7,392 nucleotides of DNA. It comes from JBJXHB01 sp046160725. Lineage in GTDB: Bacteria > Pseudomonadota > Gammaproteobacteria > Burkholderiales > Burkholderiaceae_C. The notes under the pieces were generated by a model. That model worked only from the letters and a program-made list of their open reading frames with translations. It had not been told where the DNA came from and made no database searches. The translations under genes were made by a program, and so were the position numbers. The number at the start of each line of letters is the position of its first letter. Positions within the stretch are counted from its first letter, which is position 1. The stretch is taken from positions 1 through 7,392 of the forward strand of contig JBJXHB010000104.1 in assembly GCA_046160725.1 (NCBI GenBank), in the 5' to 3' direction. Below are positions 1-6,191 of this stretch, piece by piece.

Positions 1-119
1 CCGTACTGCGGCTTCTCCATCATCGCCGGCACCTGGGCCTGGGCAGCCGCGCTGCCGAGCGCCAGGGCGCCGGCCAGCGCCAGGTTCTTGAGGTGGCGCG
101 CGTTCGGGTATAGGGTCAT
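1..119 (-). CDS. Probable substrate-binding protein of a Dpp/Opp-type ABC importer, N-terminal part only
   Basis: Only the first 39 codons are inside the window; the rest continues past base 1. The visible peptide has a short polar N-terminus with Arg and Lys (MTLYPNARHLKN), a hydrophobic Ala/Leu core and an AAAQAQ ending, which is a typical Sec signal peptide, probably cleaved after AQA near residue 28. It then continues VPAMMEKPQYG. The ATG at 119 is supported by AAGGAG at 127-132 with a 7-nt spacer. The gene follows two Dpp-type permease genes on the same strand, 109 nt after the second. Dpp/Opp operons normally carry a periplasmic binding protein, so that is the likeliest identity, but no diagnostic domain is visible. 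The secretion signal is the observation; the substrate-binding role is inferred from context. Another exported protein remains possible. Confidence 0.72.
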   Translation of the reverse strand, partial: MTLYPNARHLKNLALAGALALGSAAAQAQVPAMMEKPQY

Positions 120-126
120 CACAGGT

Positions 127-132
127 CTCCTT
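127..132 (-). promoter_or_regulatory. Strong Shine-Dalgarno site for the left binding-protein gene
   Basis: AAGGAG on the minus strand lies 7 nt before the ATG at 119. It is the best ribosome binding site in the leftward operon and fits the high translation expected for a periplasmic binding protein compared with its permeases. It also fixes the start codon. Confidence 0.7.
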
Positions 133-183
133 CAGGTTCGGGCAGGACAGCAGACATCCGTCTGGTTCGCAAACACATCGCAG

Positions 184-218
184 GCAGGCCGCAGCCGGCT
201 GGCCGATTCCCGGCCTGC
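184..218 (-). other. Intercistronic GC-rich stem-loop between permease and binding-protein genes
   Basis: Perfect 8-bp inverted arms GCAGGCCG (184-191) and CGGCCTGC (211-218) enclose a 19-nt loop. The loop contains a self-complementary CAGCCGGCTG (192-201), so alternative pairings are possible. The structure begins 10 nt after the stop codon of the DppC-type permease in the leftward transcript. No T-run follows on the minus strand, so it does not look like an intrinsic terminator. By analogy with other transport operons it may protect or process the mRNA end and set the ratio of permease to binding protein. That role is inference. GC-rich DNA makes such pairings fairly likely by chance. Confidence 0.4.
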
Positions 219-228
219 GGACCGGCGC

Positions 229-1131
229 TCACTTGGACCCGCGCATGCGCGGGTCCAGCAGGTCGCGCAAGGCATCGCCAAACACATTGGTGGCATACAC
301 CACCGCGGTGAGGCACAGGCCCGGCGCCAACGCCAGCCAAGGCCCCTGGAACATGTAGGTGCGGCCGCTGCCGGACAGCAGCCCGCCCCAGGTCGGCGCC
401 GGCGGCGGAATGCCCAGGCCGAGGAAGGACAGGCCGGACTCGGCCAGGATCACCGCACCCACTCGCGTGGTGAACAGCACGATGATGGGCGGCATGATGT
501 TGGGCAGCAGGTGCCGCCACAGGATGCGCCCGGTGCCCGCGCCGATGGACTGCGCCGCATGCACGTACATGTTCTCGCGCGCCGACACCACCGCGCTGCG
601 GATGATGCGGCTGCCGGCGATGCCCAGCACCAGGCTCAGCACACCGATGATCTGGATCATGCCGGCGCCGATCACCGACACCACGGCGATCAGGATCACC
701 AGTTCCGGGAAGGACATGTAGGCGTCGACGAAGCGCTGCACGATCAGGTCGAAGCGCCCGCCCAGGTAGCCGGTGAGCAGGCCCACGACCACCGAGATCA
801 CGGTCGCGATGGCCGCCGCCGAGAGGCCGATGATCACCGACAGCCGGGCGCCGTACAGGCAGCGCGAGAACAGGTCGCGGCCCAGGTTGTCGGTACCGAA
901 CAGATGCTCCAGCGACGGTGGACGCAGCCGGTGCAGCGGCTTGATCTCGTTGAAGCCATAGGGCGCCAGCTGGTCGGCGAAGATGCCGCAGAACACGAAC
1001 ACCAGGAACACCAACGCGCCCGCGGCACCCAGCGGTTTCTCGCGCACCAGGCGCGAGACGAAGGTGACGAACGGATGGCGCCGCCGTGGCACGGCGGCGG
1101 CGTTGGCGGCGACCGGCAGGACCGCGCTCAC
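229..1131 (-). CDS. DppC/OppC-type ABC transporter permease (left operon)
   Basis: This 300-aa inner-membrane permease is one half of the translocation channel of a peptide/nickel/opine-type importer. After an N-terminal cytoplasmic stretch (about 1-32) comes a first membrane segment (about 33-56). The DppC/OppC hallmark FGTDNLGRDLFSR follows at 78-90, then further hydrophobic segments near 98-120, 143-170, 213-235 and 267-285. The cytoplasmic EAA-type loop that docks on the ATPase is at about 190-213 (HAAQSIGAGTGRILWRHLLP). The C-terminus LLDPRMRG is typical of the family, and the length is normal. I chose the GTG at 1131 because GAGG at 1137-1140 lies 5 nt before it and because its GTGA overlaps the stop of the upstream permease, the usual arrangement for translational coupling. 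A longer open frame upstream has no such support. The substrate cannot be told from sequence. Confidence 0.93.
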   Translation of the reverse strand: MSAVLPVAANAAAVPRRRHPFVTFVSRLVREKPLGAAGALVFLVFVFCGIFADQLAPYGFNEIKPLHRLRPPSLEHLFGTDNLGRDLFSRCLYGARLSVIIGLSAAAIATVISVVVGLLTGYLGGRFDLIVQRFVDAYMSFPELVILIAVVSVIGAGMIQIIGVLSLVLGIAGSRIIRSAVVSARENMYVHAAQSIGAGTGRILWRHLLPNIMPPIIVLFTTRVGAVILAESGLSFLGLGIPPPAPTWGGLLSGSGRTYMFQGPWLALAPGLCLTAVVYATNVFGDALRDLLDPRMRGSK

Positions 1132-2081
1132 TTGTGCCTCACGCGAGGGTCGAGCAGGCCATAGCTCAGGTCCACGACCAGGTTGATCATCATCACCGAC
1201 ACCCCCACGACCAGGAACACGCCCGTGACCACCGGGTAGTCGCGCTGGCTGACTGCATCCAGCATCAGCGCACCCATGCCGGGAATGACGAAGATCTGCT
1301 CGATGATCACCGCGCCGCCGATCAGCAGCGGCGCCTGCAGCCCGACCAACGTGACCACCGGGATCATCGCGTTGCGCAGGGCATGCCGCAGCACCACCAG
1401 GCGCTCGCGCAGGCCCTTGGCCCAGGCGGTGCGGATGTAGTCCTGGCGCAGCACCTCCAGCATCATGGTGCGGGTCATGCGCATCGTCACCGCCGACAGC
1501 GCCGCGCCCAGCACCGCGGCCGGCACGATCATCTGCTTCATGTTCTGCAGCGGGTCGTCGCTGAACTTCACATACGCGACCTCGGGCGACCAGCCCCACC
1601 AGATCGACGGGAACACCATCACCATGGTGCCAAGCCAGAAGCTGGGGATGGCCAGCAGCAGGATCGAGAACGAGCGCGCGACCAGGTCACCACTGGTGTC
1701 CTGGCGCATGGCCGAGTAGATGCCGATCGGCAGCGCGATCGTCAGCCCGACTAGCAGCGCCATCAGCCCGAGCTCGAAGGTCACCGGCAAGCGGTCGAAG
1801 ACCAGCTCGCGCACCGCCGTGGAGTGCCACAACGACTTGCCCATGTCACCGGTGAGCAGCGCGCCGACCCAGCGCAGGTACTGCTCCCACATCGGCTTGT
1901 CCAGGCCGAGCGCGGCCATCAGCGCGTCACGGCTGAGCTTGTCCGCGCCGATGTCGTTCTGGCTCAGCATCATGTCGATCACGTCGCCGGGGATCAGCCG
2001 CACGGTCGTGAAGACGATCATGCTGGCGAACAGCAGCGTCGGGATCAGCGCCAGGATGCGGCGCAGGATGTAGGCCGACAT
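1128..2081 (-). CDS. DppB/OppB-type ABC transporter permease (left operon)
   Basis: This 317-aa permease is the partner of the downstream DppC-type protein. It starts MSAYILRRILALIPTLLFAS, the usual DppB opening, with a first membrane helix at about 9-28. The conserved early periplasmic region includes LIPGD (29-33) and LGLDKPMWEQYLRWVGALLTGDMGKS (58-83). Further helices fall near 102-123, 136-158, 185-203, 240-262 and 283-303. The EAA-type ATPase-contact loop is about 214-240 (DYIRTAWAKGLRERLVVLRHALRNAMI). The protein ends DLSYGLLDPRVRHK, a family signature. The start ATG at 2081 lies 57 nt after the thiolase stop, with only weak Shine-Dalgarno complementarity. The stop overlaps the GTG start of the next permease by 3 nt. 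It differs clearly from the DppB-type protein at 5271-6191, so the two are not a recent duplication. Confidence 0.95.
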   Translation of the reverse strand: MSAYILRRILALIPTLLFASMIVFTTVRLIPGDVIDMMLSQNDIGADKLSRDALMAALGLDKPMWEQYLRWVGALLTGDMGKSLWHSTAVRELVFDRLPVTFELGLMALLVGLTIALPIGIYSAMRQDTSGDLVARSFSILLLAIPSFWLGTMVMVFPSIWWGWSPEVAYVKFSDDPLQNMKQMIVPAAVLGAALSAVTMRMTRTMMLEVLRQDYIRTAWAKGLRERLVVLRHALRNAMIPVVTLVGLQAPLLIGGAVIIEQIFVIPGMGALMLDAVSQRDYPVVTGVFLVVGVSVMMINLVVDLSYGLLDPRVRHK

Positions 2082-2138
2082 CGTGTGGGGTGCCTGGGTG
2101 GGTCGGACCTGTGTTGCCGGCGGGCCGCTGCTGCCGGG

Positions 2139-3299
2139 CTAGTAGATCTCGAGCAGGCCGGCCGCGCCCATGCCGCCGCCGATGCACATCGACACCACCG
2201 CGCGCTTGGCGCCGCGCCGCTTGCCCTCCAGCAGCGCATGGCCGACCAGCCGCGCGCCGGTCATGCCGAAGGGGTGACCGATGGCGATGGAGCCGCCGTT
2301 GACGTTGTACTTCTCGGGGTCGATGCCGAGCTTGTCGCGGCTGTACAGGCACTGGCTGGCAAAGGCCTCGTTCAGCTCCCACAGGTCGATGTCGTCGACC
2401 TTCAGGCCGTGGCGCTGCAGCAGCCGCGGCACCGCGAACACCGGGCCGATGCCCATCTCATCCGGCTCGCAGCCGGCCACCGCCCAGCCGCGGAAGGCGC
2501 CCAGCGGCTGCAGGCCGCGGCGCTCGGCCGTCTTGGCCTCCATCAGCACCACGGCCGCTGCGCCGTCGCTCAACTGGCTGGCGTTGCCGGCGGTGACCCA
2601 CTTGCCCGGCCCCTTGACCGGCTCAAGCTTAGCCAGGCCCTCCAGCGTGGTGTCGGGCCGGTTGCATTCGTCGCGGTCGACCACGACGTTGGCCATGCTC
2701 TCGGCCTTGGTGACCTTGTCCACCACCTTCATCTGCGTGGCCACCGGCACGATCTCGTCGGCGAACTTGCCGGCCTTCTGCGCCGCGGCCATGCGCAGCT
2801 GCGAACGCAGGGAATACTCGTCCTGGTACTCGCGGCTCAGGCCGTAGCGCTCGGCCACGATGTCGGCGGTGTCGATCATCGGCATCCAGAACGCCGGGTA
2901 CTGCGCCTCCAGCGACGGGTCGCGCCCGCCGCCGCCGCCACCCTGGAAGCTGATCGAGTCCACGCCGCTGCCGACCATGATCTCGGCGCCGTCGTGGACG
3001 ATGTGGTTGGCCGCCACCGCGATGGCGTTCAGCCCCGACGAGCAGGCGCGGTGCAGCGTCATGCCGGCGGTGGTGACCGGCAAGCCGGCCAGAAGCGCCG
3101 CTGCCCGGGCCTGGTTGCCGTGGGCCGCCACGCAGCCGGCCATCACGTCCTCGATCTCCTCGGGCGCGGCCTTGCTGCGCTGCACCGCATGGCGGATGGC
3201 ATGGCCGAGCATGGTCATCGCCGGCGTCACGTTGAAACCGCCGCGCCCGGCCTTGGCCAAGCCGGTACGGGCATAGGACACGATCACCGCCTCACGCAT
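2139..3299 (-). CDS. Thiolase family protein (acetyl-CoA C-acyltransferase or acetyltransferase)
   Basis: This 386-aa cytoplasmic enzyme has the usual thiolase length. Thiolases cleave 3-ketoacyl-CoA with CoA, or condense two acyl-CoAs in reverse. The active-site set is complete: nucleophile Cys86 in HRACSSGLNAI, NEAF at 310-313, His342 in GGSIAIGHPFGMTGAR, and Cys372 in CIGGGMGAAGLLE near the C-terminus. It starts MREAVIVSYARTGLAKAGRGG, typical of the FadA/AtoB group. The ATG at 3299 has GGAG 6 nt upstream; an in-frame ATG at 3314 is an alternative adding five residues. An unusual run of six glycines occupies 120-125. It is the first gene of the leftward operon, 57 nt before the permeases, suggesting that the imported compound is degraded through an acyl-CoA. 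Chain-length preference and direction (biosynthetic or degradative) cannot be decided from sequence. Confidence 0.95.
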   Translation of the reverse strand: MREAVIVSYARTGLAKAGRGGFNVTPAMTMLGHAIRHAVQRSKAAPEEIEDVMAGCVAAHGNQARAAALLAGLPVTTAGMTLHRACSSGLNAIAVAANHIVHDGAEIMVGSGVDSISFQGGGGGGRDPSLEAQYPAFWMPMIDTADIVAERYGLSREYQDEYSLRSQLRMAAAQKAGKFADEIVPVATQMKVVDKVTKAESMANVVVDRDECNRPDTTLEGLAKLEPVKGPGKWVTAGNASQLSDGAAAVVLMEAKTAERRGLQPLGAFRGWAVAGCEPDEMGIGPVFAVPRLLQRHGLKVDDIDLWELNEAFASQCLYSRDKLGIDPEKYNVNGGSIAIGHPFGMTGARLVGHALLEGKRRGAKRAVVSMCIGGGMGAAGLLEIY

Positions 3300-3305
3300 G
3301 GAACT

Positions 3306-3309
3306 CTCC
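3306..3309 (-). promoter_or_regulatory. Shine-Dalgarno site deciding the thiolase start
   Basis: GGAG on the minus strand sits 6 nt before the ATG at 3299 and lies inside the five-residue extension that would arise from the ATG at 3314. It favours the shorter protein, which begins MREAVIVSYART, the standard thiolase N-terminus. Confidence 0.6.
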
Positions 3310-3339
3310 GTCATCTGGGCATGGCCCTGCAGCGCCGCA

Positions 3340-3354
3340 GCGGACGCTGTCCGC
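3340..3354. promoter_or_regulatory. Candidate operator palindrome upstream of the thiolase
   Basis: GCGGAC, spacer GCT, GTCCGC: perfect 6-bp arms with a 3-nt spacer, 41-55 nt before the thiolase ATG. Its size and symmetry suit a dimeric repressor, or a small 5' UTR hairpin. Its left-hand end overlaps the weak TATGGC hexamer. No known regulator consensus is recognised. Six-bp GC-rich arms can arise by chance in this DNA. Confidence 0.3.
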
Positions 3355-3441
3355 CATACCCGTTGGCTGAACCGATGGGCCGCGACACGACCGGCCGCAA
3401 CCCACGCACGGGCGGATCGTAGGCAGCGACGCCGCGTCGGC

Positions 3442-3475
3442 GCATGGGACAAACCCTCCACCCATGCCATGGGAC
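3442..3475. promoter_or_regulatory. Cluster of CATGGG half-sites, candidate regulator-binding region
   Basis: CATGGGAC occurs as a direct repeat at 3443-3450 and 3468-3475. Between them, CCCATGC at 3461-3467 is the inverted form, so GCATGGG (3442-3448) pairs with 3461-3467, and CCCATG/CATGGG (3461-3466 and 3468-3473) forms a palindrome with a 1-nt centre. A further TGGGAC lies at 3486-3491. The cluster is roughly midway between the operons, upstream of the candidate rightward promoter, which would suit an activator or a shared regulator. The repeats are directly visible; the binding role is inferred. Confidence 0.35.
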
Positions 3476-3538
3476 TTCCGCACGCTGGGACGTGTCGGCG
3501 ATAGAGGGAAACCCTGTGCGTCAGAGTCACCGCCGACC

Positions 3539-3567
3539 TTGCAAGCCCGTTCGCCGCCTCCCATACT
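3539..3567 (+). promoter_or_regulatory. Candidate sigma70-type promoter for the right-hand transporter operon
   Basis: TTGCAA at 3539-3544 and CATACT at 3562-3567 are separated by exactly 17 bp. Each matches four of six consensus positions (TTGACA and TATAAT). Transcription would begin around 3574, giving a leader of roughly 70 nt before the ATG at 3642. The spacing is ideal and the sites stand out in a GC-rich background, but the hexamers are only moderate. Alternative promoters or activator dependence are possible. Confidence 0.35.
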
Positions 3568-3629
3568 CGGCATCGGAAAGTAGCCCCGCCCGCCATCGCC
3601 GCGCTTTGCGGCCCACGGCAGTGCCTGAT

Positions 3630-3634
3630 GAGGA
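3630..3634 (+). promoter_or_regulatory. Shine-Dalgarno site for the right-hand binding protein
   Basis: GAGGA lies 7 nt before the ATG at 3642. It decides the start: the open frame extends to 3444, but the upstream part has no ribosome site and would bury the signal peptide. Confidence 0.65.
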
Positions 3635-3641
3635 AACGCCC

Positions 3642-5255
3642 ATGTCCAAGCCGCCCGCCTCACCTCGCCCCGCCCCACCCGGGCCCGCTGCCCCCCGCTG
3701 GCTGCAGGCCCTGCTGGCCGTGGCACTGTCGGCCGGGGCAACGGCGCTGCAGGCCCAGCCGGCCGCCGGCAGCATCACCGCCGCCTTCGCCGCCGAGCCC
3801 ACGGTGGTGGACCCCTTCAAGTACAGCGCCGGCGTGGACCAGTACTACATCAGCCAGATGTTCGAGCAGCTGGTGCGGCCGGACCCGTCGTTGAACAACG
3901 TCAACTGGCTGGCCGAGAGCTGGGAGGTCAAGGACAACGGCGGCAAGCCCATCATCGACATCCGCCTGCGCAAGGGCGTCAGGTTCCACAACGGCGACCC
4001 GCTGACCAGCGCTGATTTCGAGTTCTCGTACCAGAAGCTGCGCGACCCCAAGGTCTCGCGCTGGTCCCACCTGCAGGCCAGCGTCGAGCGCTTCGAGGTC
4101 GTCGATGCGCACCGCTTCCGCCTGCATTTCAAGGAGGGCGACGGCTCCTACACGTCCGGCATGCTGCAGCTGTGGGCCGTGCCCAAGGCCTACTACGAGA
4201 AGGTCGGCGAGGCCGGCTTCGCGCAGGCGCCGGTGGGCACCGGGCCGTGGAAGTTCGTCGCGCGCGTGGTCAAGGATCACATCAAGCTGGAGGCCTTCGA
4301 CGGCTACTGGAACAAGACCGCCCGGCCCAAGGTCAAGCAGCTGACGATCAAGATCATCCCGGAGGACCTGACCCGGGTGGCAGCGTTCAAGACCGGCGCC
4401 GTCGACTGGATGGACGCCGTGCCGCCGGCGATGGTCGAGGAGTTCCGCAAGATGCCGGGCGTCAAGACGCTGACGGTGCCGTCGGGCAACAACCTGTTCC
4501 TCAACTTCAACACCCACCAGGAGAAGTCCCCGTTCCGCGACCTGCGGGTGCGGCAGGCGGCCGCGCATGCGGTGGACGTGGACGCCATCATCAAGACCGT
4601 GCTGTACGGCCAGGGCAAGCGCTATGCCCAGGTGGGTGAAGGCGCGGTCGGCTTCGACATCAGCCTCAAGCCGCTGCCCTTCGACCCCAAGAGGTCGCGC
4701 GAGCTGCTGCGTGCGGCCGGCTACCCCAACGGATTCGACACCCCCTGCTACAACCTGACCACGCCGCGCGAGCCCAATGTCAAGGAGGTCGGCGAGGCGA
4801 TGTTCGCCTACCTCAGCGCGGTCGGCATCCGCTGCAAGGTGCAGGGCCTGGAATACGGCGCCTGGATCAACCTCGGCCGGCGTGGCCGCAATGCACCGCC
4901 CGAGATGGACGGCGTCATCAGCTGGATGTGGAGCCACGGTCTGCCCGGTGACCCCGGCACCCCCTGGGCCGGCCACCTGCATCGCTTCGTGCCCGGCCAG
5001 GGCTGGGGCAGCTATTCCTATTCCGAGGACGCCGATGCCGACCGCCTGGTGGCCGAGCTCAAGACCACCATGGACCCGGCGGCGCGCGACGCCATGGCGC
5101 GGCGCATCGCCCGCTACAAGAACGAGAACGTCATTGGCGGGCTGACCACCTACCAGCCGCTGGTCACCTTTGCCTGGCGCGACAAGGTCGACTACCGCGG
5201 CTGGCCGGTCGGCTCCTGGCGCGCGTTCCAGGAGATCGGCCTGCGCGCCAAGTAG
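3642..5255 (+). CDS. Family 5 extracellular substrate-binding protein (DppA/OppA-like)
   Basis: This 537-aa periplasmic protein captures the ligand and delivers it to the permeases encoded downstream. A proline-rich N-region precedes a hydrophobic core (about 20-36), with probable signal peptidase cleavage after ALQA at residue 38. The mature protein shows the SBP_bac_5 pattern: LAESWEVKDNGGKPIIDIRLRKGVRFHNGDPLTSADFEFSY spans 90-130, APVGTGPWKF is at 196-205, and FLNFNTHQEKSPFRDLRVRQAAAHAVD is at 286-312. The length is normal for the family. No lipobox is seen. Cys369 and Cys398 could form a disulfide. The start is set by GAGGA at 3630-3634. It heads the rightward operon, 15 nt before the DppB-type permease. 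Family members bind peptides, opines, nickel, glutathione or sugars, so the ligand is not predictable here. Confidence 0.95.
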   Translation: MSKPPASPRPAPPGPAAPRWLQALLAVALSAGATALQAQPAAGSITAAFAAEPTVVDPFKYSAGVDQYYISQMFEQLVRPDPSLNNVNWLAESWEVKDNGGKPIIDIRLRKGVRFHNGDPLTSADFEFSYQKLRDPKVSRWSHLQASVERFEVVDAHRFRLHFKEGDGSYTSGMLQLWAVPKAYYEKVGEAGFAQAPVGTGPWKFVARVVKDHIKLEAFDGYWNKTARPKVKQLTIKIIPEDLTRVAAFKTGAVDWMDAVPPAMVEEFRKMPGVKTLTVPSGNNLFLNFNTHQEKSPFRDLRVRQAAAHAVDVDAIIKTVLYGQGKRYAQVGEGAVGFDISLKPLPFDPKRSRELLRAAGYPNGFDTPCYNLTTPREPNVKEVGEAMFAYLSAVGIRCKVQGLEYGAWINLGRRGRNAPPEMDGVISWMWSHGLPGDPGTPWAGHLHRFVPGQGWGSYSYSEDADADRLVAELKTTMDPAARDAMARRIARYKNENVIGGLTTYQPLVTFAWRDKVDYRGWPVGSWRAFQEIGLRAK

Positions 5256-5270
5256 CGCGCCGGCCGCACG

Positions 5271-6191
5271 ATGCTGCGCTACTTCCTCAAGCGGCTGGGC
5301 TACGGCCTGGTCAGCATCGTCGGCGCCAGCATCGTCATTTTCGTCGTCTCGCGGCTGTCCGGCGACCCCATCGTCCTGCTGCTGCCGACCGAGGCGCCGC
5401 CGGCGCTGATCGAGCAGGTGCGGCGCGACATGGGGCTGGACGAGCCGGTCTGGAAGCAGTACCTGATCTTCGCCGGCAAGGCCCTGGGAGGTGACTTCGG
5501 CCAGAGTTACCGCTGGCAGCAGCCGGCGCTGGAGCTGGTGCTCGACCGGCTGCCGGCCACGGTGATGCTGGCGCTGGCGGCGCTGGGCTTCTCGATCGCG
5601 CTGGCGGTGCCGTTCGGCGTGCTGTCGGCGGTGTACCGCGGCAGCTGGATCGACACGCTCGGCAAGGGCTTTGCGATGCTCGGCCAGGCCATGCCCAACT
5701 TCTGGGTCGGGCTGCTGCTGATCCTGCTGTTCGCGATCCACCTCGACTGGCTGCCAGCCTACGGCTCCGGCACGCCAGCGCATCTGGTCATGCCGGCCAT
5801 AGCGCTGGGCTGGTACCCGGTCGCGGCGCAGACCCGCATCGTGCGCTCGGCCATGCTGGACGTGCTGGACAGCGACTACATCCGCATGGGCCGCGCCGTC
5901 GGCGGCCCCGAGTGGGTGCTGGTGTGGAAATACGCGTTGCGCAACGCAGCGATTCCTTTGGTCACCATCCTGGGCGTGTACTTCGCCTCCATGCTGGGCG
6001 GGGCATTCGTGGTCGAGACCATCTTCGCCTGGCCGGGCGTCGGCCGCACCGTGGTCGAGGCGGTGTTCTCGCGCGACTTCCCGGTGGTGCAGGTGGGCGT
6101 GCTGCTGACGTCGGTGCTGTTCGTGTTGTCCAACCTGCTGGTCGACCTGTCCTACGGCCTGATCGACCCGCGCATCCGCCATGAGCGCTGA
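5271..6191 (+). CDS. DppB/OppB-type ABC transporter permease (right operon)
   Basis: This 306-aa inner-membrane permease begins MLRYFLKRLGYGLVSIVGAS, the standard DppB start. The conserved stretch includes LSGDP (29-33), MGLDEPVWKQYLIFAGKALGGDFGQS (54-79) and a DRLPAT motif (92-97). Hydrophobic helices fall near 10-28, 97-120, 136-157, 172-190, 228-250 and 274-296. The EAA-type ATPase-contact loop is about 202-226 (DYIRMGRAVGGPEWVLVWKYALRNA). The C-terminus DLSYGLIDPRIRHER is a family signature. The ATG at 5271 follows the binding-protein stop by 15 nt and has no evident Shine-Dalgarno sequence in the GC-rich gap, so coupled translation from the preceding gene is likely. Its last 11 bases overlap the next permease gene. 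Confidence 0.95.
   Translation: MLRYFLKRLGYGLVSIVGASIVIFVVSRLSGDPIVLLLPTEAPPALIEQVRRDMGLDEPVWKQYLIFAGKALGGDFGQSYRWQQPALELVLDRLPATVMLALAALGFSIALAVPFGVLSAVYRGSWIDTLGKGFAMLGQAMPNFWVGLLLILLFAIHLDWLPAYGSGTPAHLVMPAIALGWYPVAAQTRIVRSAMLDVLDSDYIRMGRAVGGPEWVLVWKYALRNAAIPLVTILGVYFASMLGGAFVVETIFAWPGVGRTVVEAVFSRDFPVVQVGVLLTSVLFVLSNLLVDLSYGLIDPRIRHER

Larger units (their letters stand above)
3300..3641. promoter_or_regulatory. Divergent intergenic control region between the two operons
   Basis: This 342-bp stretch separates the divergent starts of the thiolase and the right-hand binding protein. It must hold the promoters of both operons unless transcription enters from elsewhere. I find no convincing gene in it: in-frame upward extensions of both flanking frames lack ribosome binding sites and recognisable protein. 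It contains a plausible rightward promoter (3539-3567), a palindrome near the thiolase (3340-3354), repeated CATGGG half-sites (3442-3475) and repeated GTCGGCG motifs (3436-3442 and 3494-3500, inverted at 3531-3537). I could not identify a clear leftward -35/-10 pair. The closest is a TATGGC hexamer at 3353-3358 on the minus strand, without a good -35. Confidence 0.6.

Noticed and set aside
88..1164. A 358-codon plus-strand open frame opposite the left DppC gene
   Set aside because: Antisense shadow with low-complexity composition; the minus-strand permease has complete family motifs.
1132..1599. Upstream in-frame extension of the left DppC permease
   Set aside because: It lies within the upstream permease gene in another frame and shows no family similarity. 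The GTG at 1131 has a ribosome site and a normal-length product.
2082..2138. Possible terminator between thiolase and left DppB
   Set aside because: The gap is GC-rich with imperfect CCGG-type pairing, but no solid stem followed by T residues on the minus strand.
1824..3422. A 532-codon plus-strand open frame opposite the thiolase and part of the left DppB
   Set aside because: His/Gln/Arg/Ala-rich shadow translation of the real minus-strand genes, with no recognisable domain.
3300..3596. Upstream in-frame extension of the thiolase
   Set aside because: The extra residues are not thiolase-like. The GGAG-supported ATG at 3299 gives the standard N-terminus.
3444..3641. Upstream in-frame extension of the right binding protein
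   Set aside because: No ribosome site, unstructured sequence, and it would place the signal peptide internally. The ATG at 3642 is preceded by GAGGA.
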